A stretch of 64,000 nucleotides of DNA from Hermatobates lingyangjiaoensis (Eukaryota; Arthropoda; Insecta; Hemiptera; Hermatobatidae): NCBI GenBank assembly GCA_026182355.1, contig JAPFBL010000318.1:278501-342500 (forward strand). Reading direction: 5' to 3'. Position numbers and translations under genes: made by a program. Below the pieces are notes generated by a model. That model searched no databases. It saw only the letters and a list, made by a program, of their open reading frames with translations, and was not told the origin of the DNA. Position 1 is the first letter of the stretch. The number at the start of each line of letters is the position of its first letter. This document shows positions 10,550 through 22,606 of this stretch, piece by piece.

Positions 10550-10660
10550 TTACAACTTGTTATACACATTGCCTGGAGGTCCTGTCAGTGTAGGCTTATT
10601 TAGTTTATAAGAACTATCGAAGTTCTTACAACTTGGTATTATGCCTATACAATTGGCCAT
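10550..10660 (-). pseudogene. PLE endonuclease C-terminal tail
   Basis: The minus strand reads IIPSCKNFDSSYKLNKP, matching VTPSCRNFDSSYKL near the end of the endonuclease at 43270. Only the last ~37 codons remain; the 5' boundary is a (TA)n block at 10661-10671. It is an extreme 5' truncation with the 3' pLTR retained. Confidence 0.6.
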
Positions 10661-10694
10661 ATATATATATGAGTCGTTGTCTGCCAGCGGAGCG

Positions 10695-10748
10695 ACTCGT
10701 TTCTATCTTCCTGATGACGAGGACATCGAAATATAGTAGTGAGTTTCT
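10695..10748 (+). ncRNA. hammerhead ribozyme-like motif (7.1-kb type)
   Basis: CUGAUGA, extra C, GA..UC, GAAA, UAUAGUA. The same pLTR as 7220-7307, here with CGA:UCG possible if the extra base pairs. Confidence 0.5.
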
Positions 10749-10799
10749 GTTTCATTTCTGAGTGTTCTTTGTGTCAATATAGTTTATATATATATTTAA

Positions 10800-10915
10800 G
10801 TAGTTTGTTATAAGTAGCCACCAATTATTCCTTTTAACAATATATCATTAAGTTTTGCATTAGCTTCTGCATTGACTAACTTTCTGTTGGTTGCCTGCAA
10901 TTTACGTTCGTTGGA
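10800..10915 (-). pseudogene. PLE ORF N-terminal fragment
   Basis: The minus strand reads NERKLQATNRKLVNAEANAK, then LNDILLKGIIGGYL: the NAEA block and a worn version of L.E.LLP.Y. Abuts a short TA block at 10790. Confidence 0.5.
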
Positions 10916-11208
10916 ACTGTCAGTTTATGTTCTTGTAAAAAATATTACAAAAAGTCACTGCATCTTCTGCATTGGAGATTCCTCTCTAAGGAATTCATCA
11001 ATGCGGTATCTACAGTGCATTTTAATAAAATTAATATGTACAGTGTAAAGACAAGAGGCACTGTAATGATTTTAATAATAGTTTTACCTTACCAAAACAC
11101 GGATCAGATACATAGTTAATTCATGAATTAAATTAATGAAAGAAGAGTTAATTATAAAATTGCAAGTATTTGTGAAATACATGCATATTATTATTACCAT
11201 TGAGGTTA

Positions 11209-11500
11209 GTATGATTTATATTATTAATATGGAAAACCATCATACCTCGTACGATGATGTTGGAGTCGTTGAAGCGCTTTCGGACGTTGTCCATCTTCAA
11301 TCTCAACTAAACCTACTTTAGGTTAGTTTGTAGGTTAATTATTGATGAAAACAATGAACTATTACTTATGGTAATTCAAACTTAACTACTGTAAGTAGAT
11401 TAGTTGCGATTGAAGATGGACAACGTCCGAAAGCGCGTCAACGACTCCAAGATCCATCGTACGAGGTATGACGGTTTGTTATATTAATAATATAAATTAT
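11209..11500. repeat. inverted pLTR pair (family K) with two hammerhead-like motifs
   Basis: Minus motif 11262-11308 and plus motif 11402-11446. UUGAAGA, extra U, helix II GGAC:GUCC with loop AAC, GAAA, AGCGCU, then CAAC that can pair with GUUG upstream across a 3-nt bulge. Both arms continue outward into catacctcgtacgatg and (taatat) sequence shared with 17955 and 58120. Confidence 0.75.
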
Positions 11501-12139
11501 TTGTGAAATGTTTTGTATACTTAATCATAAAGTTCTAAACTTGGAGTTGGATGTAATATGTTCTTGCATTGAATTGATGTCATTCTATAAAGAATCATGA
11601 CAAAAATATATAATAGTGTATTAAGACTCGATTGAATAGGATAGGATAGAGTGTAAGAAATGCTAAGGAAGCTATTGGAATAGACAAACTGTTTGTACAG
11701 AAGCCGGCAGCTGCTTGGTATTCCCCTCTGCCTCCATTATATCTCATACCACCAACAGACATTAGTTTGATTTCTATTTCCTTACCCAAACCTACTTATT
11801 GATATTCTACTCTTTATCCGAGTCGTTCATCTCAACCATTTTTATATCCTTCTTGTCTTCAGCTTTTCTTTTATTCGTTTTATTTTCAATATTTATTTAT
11901 GTCAAAAAAAAACGAAAAAATACTGGTATATGAAAATAAGTGAAATAGATGTTAAGCATCAATAAACAATAAATACAAGTTACGAAATTGATTGGGATGT
12001 TTTGACAATCTTTGCTGCCGTTTTGTGTCTATATTACTGAATTTGGGAAAAACCCTTTTTTTTTTTTAAAAAAAATGCAATCCTTGTTTAAATACATCAT
12101 GAATTCTAGTTTGAATTTATTCTTTACTTCTCTCTTATT
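11501..12139. other. no gene recognised; flank repeat at the right end
   Basis: 12075-12137 (atgcaatccttgtttaaata...ttctttacttctctc) is repeated in reverse complement at 21510-21580. Confidence 0.55.
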
Positions 12140-13746
12140 ACTTTACTATAAGTAAAATATAGTGATCGTGAAAAAATTCGATCTCGAGATTTTGACGGAA
12201 TTACATGTTTTGAGGTCCCAGAAGTCGTTTTATGAAGTTTTTTCGATGATGTCTGTGTGTGTGTGGGTGGGTGGGTGCGTGTGTTAGCATTGCTTGTTAC
12301 CACGCTACGGTCCAGAATCTTTGATGGATCAAGTTGATATTTTACACAAACAAGGGCCTCATAAAGACGAAGATCCCTATTGTTTGGGAAGAATTATGCA
12401 TGATGGGAAAGTAAGTCACTTTTTTTGCCAAAAACCGTTTTTTTTAAAACATTTATTTCTCCTAAACTGATAACCCTAGAGTTTTGAAATTTTGACATTA
12501 TCTTTGAGGTTACAAATGGAACAAACGAAAAATTAATTCAGAATTTTAAAACAACGGAAAATATTTTTTTTTCACTAAAATGTAATAATTTTGATTTTTA
12601 ATTCAATCTTAAACCTTGTAAAAGCAATACAAGCCATACTGTTTGACGGATCAAAATGAAACTATGCCTAAAAATAGAACATTATGTGTAGAATGAGTTG
12701 ACATATTTTTTTTCGAAATTACATTAGCTAAAGGGGCGTTACAGTACGATTTCTGTTTTTTGAAACTGTTTTTTGACGCGAAACGGCTCATTTAAAAATT
12801 ATAAAAATTTGACCAAAACTGGAACAAAAAATTAGCAATTCATAAAAAAAAAATCATGAAGTTTCAATTACGGGAAAGAGCAATATCCTAGACTAAGAGA
12901 TCACCTGCTATACTTGTCGGATTTTTTGTATTTTTTTACATTGTTTACATTGACTTAGAAATTTTTTGAGCGAATCCACTGAGATAAAATTGATGTTTCT
13001 AATGGAAAAATGAAAATATATTATTGACTTATAAGAGATGTAAGAGGAATAATATTATTACATGTAAAAAATCACCGCCAACGAACATAAATTAATTTCC
13101 TCTGTCTTCCATGGTATGATGGATTTGTCTCATAAACTGCTTTAATAAATCTATATATTGCACTCTTGAGCAAAACTTAATAATAACAGTTATAGTTTCT
13201 TCATCTTTGTGAATTGTAGTATCTTACCATGATATTGAAATGTGAGGAATGGACTCTTTCCTCAAGAAAGAGGATTTATATTTGTTGACGAATATCCAGT
13301 TTTTTCACTATTCTAGTCTAATAGTTGAGATTTATTATTTTCAAAAATTAGAAACTTCCAGCTATAAAAGCTTTATATTATACTGAATAGCCGATTTTGA
13401 CTTTGAATGGAGTATGGAAAACTTGATAATTACTATAATTTGTTTTCTCAATATACATTCAAAGCAACCTTATAACAGAGTACAGCAGCATGAAAAAGGT
13501 AACACTCGCTCAGAGTAATTTTGAATATACGTTTTTTGACAGATGAAAAGAAAAGCAACTTTTATTGAATAGATTTTTTAGACATTTCTTATTATTTACA
13601 TGTTTTGCGCAACTTTGTTTCCAAAAAAATTAATGTTTTCATTCTCCATTTAATCATATCCCATTTAGATGTTTACGTTATGTTTAAATGAGACGTTATG
13701 TTTTATATACTCAAGAAATTTGACATTAAGTTACTTATAGTAAAGT
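12140..13746. mobile_element. 1.6-kb TIR element, copy 1
   Basis: Begins ACTTTACTATAAGT and ends with its exact inverse complement ACTTATAGTAAAGT. Contains a (TG)n/(GTGGG) tract near 12253, then cgctacggtccagaatcttt and cttgttaccacgc. No ORF of note, so non-autonomous. Superfamily not identified. Repeated in tandem as 13775-15402. Confidence 0.75.
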
Positions 13747-13774
13747 AGAGTGTAGGCCACTCCAGATTTTTTTT

Positions 13775-15402
13775 ACTTTACTATAAGTAAAGTATAGTGA
13801 TCGTGAAAAAATTCGATCTCGAGATTATCACGGAATTACATGTTTTGAGATCCCAGAAGTCGTTTTATGACGTTTTTACGATGATGTCTGTGTGTGTGTG
13901 TGTGAGTGGGTGGGTGGGTGCGTGTGTTAGCATTGCTTGTTACCACGCTACGGTCCAGAATCATTGATGGATCAAGTTGATATTTTACACAAAAATGGGC
14001 CTCATAGAGAAGAAGATCTCTATTGTTTTGGAAGAATTATGCATGATGGGAAAGTCACTTTTTTTGCCAAAAACCGTTTTTTTAAAAACATTTATTTCTG
14101 CTAAACTGATAACCCTAGAGTTTTGAAATATTGACATTATCATTGAGGTCACAAATGGAACAAACGAAAAATATATTCAGAATTTTAAAACAACAGGAAA
14201 TATTTTTTTTTAATAAAATGTAAAAATTTTGACTTATAATTCAATCTAAAACCTTGTGAGAGCGATACAAGCCATACTGTTAGACGGATTACAATGAAAC
14301 TATGCCTAAAAATAGAACATTGTGTGGAGAATGAGTTGAAATATTTTTTTGAAAATTACATTCGCTAAAGGGGCGTTATAGTACGATTTCTGTTTTCAGA
14401 AAATGATTTTTTGACGTTAAACGGCTCATTAAAAAATAATGAAAATTTGACCAAAAGTGGAACCAAAAATTAGCAATTTATAAAAAAAAATTCATGAAGT
14501 TTTAATTACGGAAAAGAGCAATAATGATATAAAAACCCTTTGTTTATCCTAGACTAAGAGATCACCTGCTATACTTGTCGAATTTTTTATATTTTTTTAT
14601 ATTGTTTACATTGACTTAGAAATTTTTTGAGCGATTCCACTGAGATAAAATTGATATTTATAAAGGAATAATTTAAATTGTTTATTGACTTATATGAGAT
14701 GTAAGAGGAATAATATTGTGCAGGAAAATAATAACACTCACTCAGAAAAAATTCGTATATTTGTTATTTGACAAAGGGGAAGGAAAATGATCTTATTAAA
14801 TACTAAGAAGCTTATTATTATGATTATTATTATTTTAAAGATCAAAATTCCCAGTATAATAATTCTATAAAATACCAAAAATGTAAATGATAATTCATAA
14901 TTGAAATCTTTCGTTTAGAGATTAATAAATGTAATTATCGTACATCTTTAATTAACAAAGCACCTTAAAATAACATTTTCTTCGCTTTTTAAGATGGTTT
15001 TCAGAGAAAAAAAGGGTATTTTCCTGTTTTAAATTTTAAAATTTTACTTTAATATTCAATGTAGAAGGATGTCAAGTAAACGATGTAAGAAATCCACTGG
15101 CTGTTTGAACGAAAGCCATTCTCTTGTAGGAGAATAAATTGTTTCAAGAAATGTTTAGTTTGGTTTTTCAAAAATGTTATTACTGCTGTAGTTATACTAA
15201 TGAAATTATTTGCAAATAATAAATTATTTGTGATGTACAAAAATGAGCTTATAAATTGATATGTCCTTCAATCACTATCTGTACTATTTCAGGAATGAAA
15301 AGCTAATAATTACATCCCATTTAGATGTTTACGTTATGCTTAAATGAGACGTTATGTTTTATATACTCAAGAAATTTGACATTAAGTTACTTATAGTAAA
15401 GT
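13775..15402. mobile_element. 1.6-kb TIR element, copy 2
   Basis: Same termini and body as copy 1, separated from it by a 28-bp linker (agagtgtaggccactccag plus T-run). The right third (14740-15300) differs from copy 1 and matches copy 3 instead. Confidence 0.75.
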
Positions 15403-15428
15403 AGAGTGTAGGCCACTCCAGATTTTTT

Positions 15429-16181
15429 TACTTTGTTTACATTGACTTAGAAATTTTTTGAGCAAGTCCACTGAGTTAAGGAACAATTTAAAACGTTTAT
15501 TGACTTATGTGAGATGTAAGAGGAATAATATGTGCAGGAAAATTATAACACTCACTCAGAAAAAATTGGTATATATGTTATTTGACAAAGGGGAAGAAAA
15601 ATGATCTTGTTAAATACTAAGAAGCCATAAAATTCTTAGTATAATAATTCTGTAAAAAACCAAAAATGTAAAAGATAATTCAAAATTGAAATCTTTCTTT
15701 TAGAGATTAATAAATGAATTATCGTACATCTTTAATTATAAATCACCTTAAAACAACATTTTCTTCGCTTTTTATGATGTTTTTCAGAGAAAAAAAGGGT
15801 ATTTTCCTGTTTTAAATTTGAATATTTTACTTTAATAATCAATGTAGAACGATGTCAAGTAAACGATGTAAGAAATCCACTGGCTTTTTGAACAGAAGCC
15901 ATGTTCTCTTGTAGGAGAATATTTCGTTTCAAGAAATGTGTCACTTTGGTTTTTCAAAAATGTTATTACTGCTGTAGTTATACTAATGAAATTATTTGCA
16001 TCAGCTGTGTGATGTACAAAAGTAAGGTTATATATTGATATATCCTTCAATCACTATGAGTACTACCTCAGGAATGAAAGACTAATAATCATATCCCATT
16101 TAGATGTTTACATTATGCTTAAATGAGACGTTATGTGTTATATACTCAAGAAATTTGATATTAAGTTAGTTATAGTAAAGT
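15429..16181. mobile_element. TIR element, left-truncated copy 3
   Basis: Starts at an internal sequence (actttgtttacattgactta) that matches 12945 and 14610, and runs to the right terminus (tatagtaaagt), followed by the same linker gagtgtaggccactccag. Confidence 0.7.
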
Positions 16182-16340
16182 TGAGTGTAGGCCACTCCAG
16201 ATTTTGATTTTCTAATATTTTTAGGCTGATCTACCAGAATTTGATGAGTTGTATGTTAAGAAAATGTTATGTTGACATCGATGTTTTATTATACATATGT
16301 AATCAATGTTCAAACCACAGTAAGAAATGAAAAAAAAAAG

Positions 16341-16392
16341 AATATGATCTTTCAACCGTAGCAAGCGGTCTTCGTCCTAGTCAGAAAGATTG
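16341..16392 (-). ncRNA. degenerate hammerhead-like motif (family A)
   Basis: The helix II words, GAAA and AGAUC remain, but an insertion changes CUGACGA to CUAGGACGA. Confidence 0.45.
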
Positions 16393-16844
16393 CTGTTTGA
16401 CCTGGTTATTGTGAAATCTAGTTATAATATGTAATCAAATGTAAGTTGAATCATTATGTATTATCAAACATTATGTTGAGCATAAGATACAAAAAAAAAT
16501 TATATCAGTTTCTGCAATGATTTAAATGAAAAAAAATAATCATTTAAAAGAAACTAATGTTTTAAAGATAAGCGAGTGTCATTAACAAATAAACAGTATG
16601 TTTCGCACGAAATATGAATAGTTTGCTTTTTTATTAGTACTTTAAATATTTTTTGTATTTTAAGCGCTTAAAATTTGTTCCAAAGCAGAAGTTATCATCT
16701 CGTCTGAGAAAAACTGTTGAAGAGAAAGAGGGAAAAAACAATAGTACAACTAATAATTGAACACTGAGAATTGATGAGGAAGCTCATATTTGTCGTCTTG
16801 GAATCAGAACTACTGTGGGACTTAACCTAAATGGGTATTATTAG

Positions 16845-17470
16845 CAGTGGCACAGCAACTATTTTTGCTGCTCGGGGTGGTGGTATGTTGCAACCCCCCC
16901 ACCCCTCCCCCCAACAATAGATGCTGATAGTCCTTTAACATTCTTAAACTTAATTATTTTAACTTAATTTTAATTTTTATTTATAATTTTATATTTTATT
17001 ATTTTAATTATTTAATTGTTAATTTTAACATTGTTAAAAAAAGAAAGTCCTCAAAATATCTATTTTCACAGAATCAATGATCTTAGACTTCTCTTATTAT
17101 TCCCAGACTTTTATCTTATAACAGTACTCTTATACATAAAAAGTAGTCATGACAAGAAAAAAAAATATTAAAAATAAAAAATTAATTAGCTACGCAAACA
17201 AATATAATAAACATTCAAACCGTTTTAAAGAAGTAGTTTTTCAAAAATTTAAATTAAATTTATTTTTAATTTGCAAATATTACAGTTGAAATATCCGTTT
17301 GAGAACATTATTACACATATAAAACATAAAAGCAATATTGACCTTACAACTCATTTTGGTGTAACATTTTTTTATTAAATTTTTTTTAGTTTATATTTTT
17401 ACAAGCTCAAAATGCCGCCCTCTGGTTCGTGTGAGAACCAGCCCTTCCGCCATCCCTTGCTACGCCACTG
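16845..17470. mobile_element. hAT-like non-autonomous DNA transposon
   Basis: Left end CAGTGGCACAGCAA; right end, read inward, CAGTGGCGTAGCAAGG: imperfect terminal inverted repeats of the common hAT form. Flanked by 8-bp direct repeats ATTATTAG (16837-16844) and ATTATCAG (17471-17478), the target-site duplication length of hAT elements. 626 bp without a transposase frame. Confidence 0.8.
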
Positions 17471-17507
17471 ATTATCAGGCATTATTACCCTTCTAGGTTT
17501 TTTTTTT

Positions 17508-17811
17508 AAAACCAATCCCCTAGCGGGTCAAAAACGTCAGCTCTGACTCTGGTCTTTTTTGGTTGATCGGTGATTCTACATTGGGAGTTTTAAGTTTTTG
17601 CCTAACTGAAATGTATTTAGAGTAGGGATCTTTAACGAGTACCTGACATCGGACAGGCACGGAACCGACAGCTTAACGATCCTCTCTGAGGGACGACGTA
17701 CTCAGATTTATTGACATCCCAAGTGAATAAATGGAAGGCCAATTGGGTACCGAACCCTGGACCTACCAGTTCAGAGGCTTTTAGTTAACCACTGAGCTAA
17801 TTTGGCCCTCA
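17508..17811 (-). mobile_element. tRNA-derived SINE
   Basis: Minus-strand copy: gagggccaaattagctcagtgg at the 5' end, B-box ggttcggtaccc, body cctctctgagggacgacg inverse, 3' end tgacccgctaggggattgg. Confidence 0.8.
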
Positions 17812-17954
17812 CCCGTATAATTACTGATTTTTGATTTATCCTAGTTCAACGGTGAATCACAAGGTATTCACTTTGAGTAAAGAGATAGTGTCTTATTCCA
17901 TGAATTTGTTTTTAAATGCATGCATTTCGTCATTACCACAGAGGTTAGTGTTAT

Positions 17955-18384
17955 TAATATTAGAAATATAATATACCGTCTTACCTCGTACACTGCTGCT
18001 ATAGCTCTCGGACCGGTTTCGTGTGTCACCAATCTTCAACAAGAAATGGGAGGAAAAGCAACAAGACAAGAAGGAGTTCTACCTTTCTGATTATATAACC
18101 GGTCTACTTTCCCAATGCTGCCTAATTAGACTAAAGAACAGTAACTGAAATAAATATAAAATAAAATAAAAAATAAATACATAAAAAAGAGTTAAAATAA
18201 TTAAATAATAAAATCTAGGCAGCACTGGGAAAGTAGGTAGGTTATATAATGAGAAAGGTAGGACTCCTTCTTGTCTTGTTGTTTTTCCTCTCATTTCTTG
18301 TTGAAGATGGGTGACACCCGAAACCGGTCCGAGAGCTACAGCAGCAGTGTACGAGGTAAGACGGTATATTATATTTCTAATATT
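17955..18384. repeat. inverted pLTR pair (family L) with two hammerhead-like motifs
   Basis: Arms about 17955-18130 and 18209-18384. Plus motif 18296-18336: helix I CUUG:CGAG, UUGAAGA, extra U, helix II GGGU:ACCC, GAAA, ACCGGU, C. Minus motif 18006-18044 has two substitutions in helix II. The short central part is lysine/phenylalanine-rich AT DNA, not a gene. Confidence 0.75.
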
Positions 18385-19348
18385 GTTTTTAAATGGTTAA
18401 ATTGAAATTTTGAGATCACTGGAGCTTCAGTAATCGTCAACACAATTTGCTTAGAAGAAGGATTGGTAATCCGAATGATGGACTCATAAGAAAGAAAGTA
18501 CTCATAGAGTCGGTGATCAGCTTAAAAAGTGTACGACTTAACTACTATTTCTGAAAGAAATATTTAGCTCAAAAAATTGAAAGCTAAATGTATCTAGTGT
18601 CAAAATTTTTATTAGTTATTCAAAATAAGGTTGTAACTGTTTTATATATATGTATAATTTTTATAAATTAAAACCAGGTATACATATCTTTTTATAGAAA
18701 ATATAATATATAACAATTATATTATAAACATATTATTAAATTTGATAAAATATCATAATATTATTTAAAAATATTATGAAAATTATAAAATCATAAAAAT
18801 TATCCGCTCGGAACTTTTTTGTTAGTGAAGTTTAAACATAATATAGTGCTATGTTATATTTTGATAGCACATTATAATGTGCTAGATCAAGCAGATCTAA
18901 ATGGTTTTAGAAAACTAAAGAATCTATTATATTTTATTAAAACTATAAGTGTTTATACAAAACATTAAAATCTACATAAAAAGAATGAAAAAAATTGAGA
19001 TGTTCTTTCATATACTTTTTGTTTCGTTTCATTCTCCTGCTTTCATTAAACGAAGCCCTTTACCTCGAGGCAAGGAGGCAATATCATCAAATGTTCCTAA
19101 ATCACTATCCTTGGGCCATAAACCTCCAAACAGGTTTGCAGACAAATGTCTTATTTTTTTCATTTTTTAAATTGATTTTTTGAACTTTATATATATAACC
19201 TTACTTTTTAGATAAAAAAATTACAAAAAAAAATTTTTAATTTAATAGCATTTATTAAATTTTTACTATATAATGATCATAAAGACAATAAATCTTTTTG
19301 TACGAATATGGTTATCGTTATAATTAATTAAGCTTATATATTATGACT
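18385..19348. other. no gene recognised
   Basis: AT-rich; nothing identifiable. Confidence 0.55.
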
Positions 19349-19589
19349 AGCAAACGTACCCGTCTTTGACGGAATCAAGAATTCTATTATACTTGGTATT
19401 CCAAAATATCAGTTATAGTATTATACTAATACTATAATTAGAAATTATAGAATAGTAGAAAATACCATTATTAGTTCAGTGTTAAACAAATGCCTCTGTA
19501 TACACTACATTAGCTGTCTGTCCGTCAGGTTCATGGAAGAACAAACAGTTGAAACCTCTGACTATTGAGCAAGTAAACTACAGTTGACC
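19349..19589. repeat. 241-bp direct repeat, copy 1
   Basis: Identical over 241 bp to 19672-19912. It carries the last codons of the Helitron helicase relic (minus-strand HEPDGQTANVVYTEAFV). Confidence 0.95.
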
Positions 19590-19671
19590 TTGCCTTGGAT
19601 CGAGATCAGTGGCGCACCTTGGTAGCGGAGGCTCAGGTCCTAAATGGGCCGTAATGCCAAGGAGAAGAAGA
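19590..19671. mobile_element. 82-bp insert resembling a LINE 3' end
   Basis: GC-rich insert between the two 241-bp repeats: tggatcgagatcagtggcg, ttggtagcggaggctcagg, ending (aag)n. The A/G triplet tail and the form suggest the 3' end of a severely truncated LINE. Class not proven. Confidence 0.4.
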
Positions 19672-20545
19672 AGCAAACGTACCCGTCTTTGACGGAATCA
19701 AGAATTCTATTATACTTGGTATTCCAAAATATCAGTTATAGTATTATACTAATACTATAATTAGAAATTATAGAATAGTAGAAAATACCATTATTAGTTC
19801 AGTGTTAAACAAATGCCTCTGTATACACTACATTAGCTGTCTGTCCGTCAGGTTCATGGAAGAACAAACAGTTGAAACCTCTGACTATTGAGCAAGTAAA
19901 CTACAGTTGACCATGTGAGAAAAACTTGGTCTCGCTAACTTGAATTCCTTCGTTACATAAAGTCTCCCTTTGTGACTTAGTTAACTTCATTGCGAAATAG
20001 ACTCTGACGGGACTTTGCAATCATTTCAACGGAAACAGACAGTGACTCGGAATCAATGGTATGCGTAGTATACACACAGACTCCCCAATACCACATCCAG
20101 TCATTATGTCCACCTCTATGGCATATCTGGCATATGGCATATCAGAGTCGTGACCCGTTGCACAGTTTTGGGGCACTCATGTTTCGTAACATGAAATTTG
20201 TTACTGCTACTAAATTGCAGCAACATCGTTGCTCCTACTTTAAGTTTTTACTCATGAGCAGGCAGTCCAGGAGAAATATATTCAGAGTCAAGAAATTCAA
20301 TTAGATAATGAACTGCTTCTTCATCACTAATCCAATCTCTTTACTTGTAATGACTTGTAAGTTCTTTCCTCGTTAGCGTAAGAACTTGTTTGTTGATTTT
20401 TCCTGCCTGTTCATATTAAGAGTTGAGAATGGCTCGTTTACAAAACTATTTATTCGTAATAGATAGTACATCCTCAACTCTGGGAAACACTTTTTCAAAG
20501 ATGTCAAATACGCAATATATTCATATGCTCCAATGAAATTAAAAT
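19672..20545 (-). pseudogene. Helitron helicase (RepHel) C-terminal relic
   Basis: Reading leftwards across frame breaks: CKRAIL, then GKINKQVLTLTRKELTSHYK, SDEEAVHYLIEFLD, SPGLPAH, LKVGATMLLQ, CPKTVQR, DIMTGCGIGESVCILRIPLI, FAMKLTKSQ and CSIV. These follow the order of the last part of the Pif1-type helicase of autonomous Helitrons (ERAIL, DEAVNYP.EFLNSL.PSG.PPH, LKVG.P.MLLRNL, LCNGTRL, AMTINKSQGQ, YVACSRV). Several stops and shifts; dead. The DNA nearby includes a duplication of its 3' end. Confidence 0.7.
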
Positions 20546-20589
20546 CAACTAACAATACCTACTTGCCACACCTGTGTATTTTCAAAACA

Positions 20590-21045
20590 AACTTGTCTGT
20601 GAAGTTAGGAAAATACGCTTAAAGCCCTATAACTTCGTTTCTGTACTGAATTATGAATCTATTTAGAGCCCGTATTTTAAGTTAGGCATACACAAATCCG
20701 GTGTCAAAGTTTCAGCTCACCATGTCTTATGGTGGCTGAGTTTACTTGTGACAAACGTTTTTGTTTTAAACGTCCATAACTTCACTTCTACGTTGAATTT
20801 CCAATCAATTCAGAGCTTATATTTTAAGTTAGACCTACTCAATTCTACTGTAAATGTTTCAACGTTATATGTCTTATGGTAGCTGAGTTTACATGTGACA
20901 AAGTTTTGCGGACAAACAGACAAACCGACAGAAATTTTTCTAAGGGTGGATTCGGTTTCTCCAATGTATGAAACGTAAAGAAAAGTTGAAATGAGTCAGT
21001 TCTAAGCAATGTACAGACAAAATCATTATTTTATTTATATAGATA
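20590..21045. repeat. internal tandem repeat, probable element tail
   Basis: Two diverged ~140-bp direct repeats (about 20618-20757 and 20767-20902) share cataacttc, gaattt, attttaagtta and gtcttatgg.agctgagttta. gcggacaaacagacaaaccg and ttatttatatagat follow. It may belong to the adjacent Helitron. Confidence 0.5.
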
Positions 21046-21438
21046 TAATGAAAAAAAGCATATTCATTCTGAGTTTAATAAAAGGTAATTTGTCAATTGT
21101 GACACTTAATGGAATCCTCATTTTCTAAAATCCAAGCCTTTTAAAAAAACTCATCTACTGGTTCTCATATATTTTTTTTCGTGGTAGGATGTGGAAAAAT
21201 CTGTTCATCAGATCCCTTAGCAAGACGTCTTGCTTAGGGTATGTGGGGTTGGGGTTCCCGACCCACTAAAAAACCACATCCTATTTCCTGGCAATACCCG
21301 ACACAGAACCTTCACAATTATGAGAAGTAATTGCACATTACTTCATGCCGGTGCCTCAGTCCTCCTGAATAGGATTCAACTTCTTGTCCCCATTCGTTCA
21401 CCTATGAATTATCATTGCCCTTGCCTCACACCACTTTC

Positions 21439-21491
21439 GTTCTTCTTATGACGTTCTTCTTATGACGTTCTTCTTATGACGTTCTTCTTAT
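21439..21491. repeat. 14-bp minisatellite
   Basis: About four units of cgttcttcttatga. Confidence 0.9.
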
Positions 21492-21493
21492 TT

Positions 21494-21580
21494 ATTCTTT
21501 ACTTCTCTCTTATGTATAAGAGAGAAGTAAAGAATAAATTCAAACTAGAATTCATGATGTATTTAAACAAGGATTGCATT
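21494..21580. repeat. short hairpin plus inverted copy of TIR-element flank
   Basis: ttattctttacttctctctt is followed at once by its inverse complement, then gaataaattcaaactagaat...ggattgcat, the reverse complement of 12078-12137. Confidence 0.75.
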
Positions 21581-21581
21581 T

Positions 21582-21690
21582 GGGCCAGGCTAGGTCAGTG
21601 GTTACGTGCTCACCTCTGAACCTCTGATCCTCACCTGGCTCTCGATTTATTTACGCGGGAGGTGAATAAATCTGAATATACTTTCGATCT
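21582..21690 (+). mobile_element. SINE 5' fragment
   Basis: Starts ggccaggctaggtcagtgg and keeps ctcgatttatttacgcggga and ggtgaataaatctga; the B box is damaged and the 3' half is missing. Confidence 0.7.
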
Positions 21691-21999
21691 TATATACTTT
21701 CGTTCTTATGAGAACCACCTCTACAAAGTTTGCAGCTTTTGACCAATTATCTTCATTTTGTAGCATTTTTTGAACTATGGTCTCTAGAGTGACCTCACCC
21801 AGTGATACTATTAATTGGTTCTCATATTACTAGCAAGAGTTTTATTATAATTAAAGATGACAGCATATCATTATTGAAGCCTATTGAATTAATGCTCTTG
21901 ATATATGAAAACAAATTATATATTGTTGATAAATGTGTATGTGTGCCTAAATTAAAATAAAACACATAGTTGATTGTCAGGGAGTATGGTATTATGTCT

Positions 22000-22040
22000 G
22001 CTTATAGTAAAGTTGAATGTAAGCCAATTTAGTTTTTCTT
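22000..22040. mobile_element. relic of the TIR-element right end
   Basis: cttatagtaaagttgaatgtaagcc matches the right terminus and linker found at 13733 and 16170. Confidence 0.4.
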
Positions 22041-22189
22041 TATTATAATATTTTGCAGGTGCTAAGATTTTTCCTTATTAGTGGTAACTAAACTGTTATA
22101 GTTTATTTTTCTAGGAGCTTGCTCGTTTTGTTTTCACCTTTTATTTACATAGAACTGTTTATTCAGTAAGATTTGTTGTTGTTTTTTTT

Positions 22190-22476
22190 TATCGTTTTAA
22201 CGGATCCTCTAGCGGGTGATAACGTCAGCCGTTTTCCGGCTTTTTGTTATCACCCACAGATTCTACATTGAAAATACCTAAATTTTGCTAAACTTAAGTG
22301 CATTTTGAGTAGGGATTTTTAACGAGTATCTGACATCGCACAGGCTCAGAACCGACAGCTTAACGTCCTCTCCGAGGGATGACGTACTCAAATTTTTTCA
22401 CCTTTCGCGTAAATAAATCGAGCACCAGCTGGGGATCGAACGTTATCCACTGAGTTAATTTGCCCCCTTTTGGTAA
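22190..22476 (-). mobile_element. tRNA-derived SINE
   Basis: Minus-strand copy with gataacgtcagccgtttt at the 3' side, cgtcctctccgagggatgac and a degraded B box (ggggatcgaacg). The A-box region is shortened. Confidence 0.75.
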
Positions 22477-22574
22477 GTTTACTACTTTCAGAATGATTTG
22501 AACAGTCTTCAAATTGACTTGAATCCAAATCGTTTTCGTTTTTGGCAAAAAAACTAACGACAAAATATTATTAT

Positions 22575-22575
22575 A

Positions 22576-22604
<29 letters not shown>
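22575..22604. repeat. (ATA)n microsatellite
   Basis: About ten ATA units. Confidence 0.9.
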
Positions 22605-22606
<2 letters not shown>

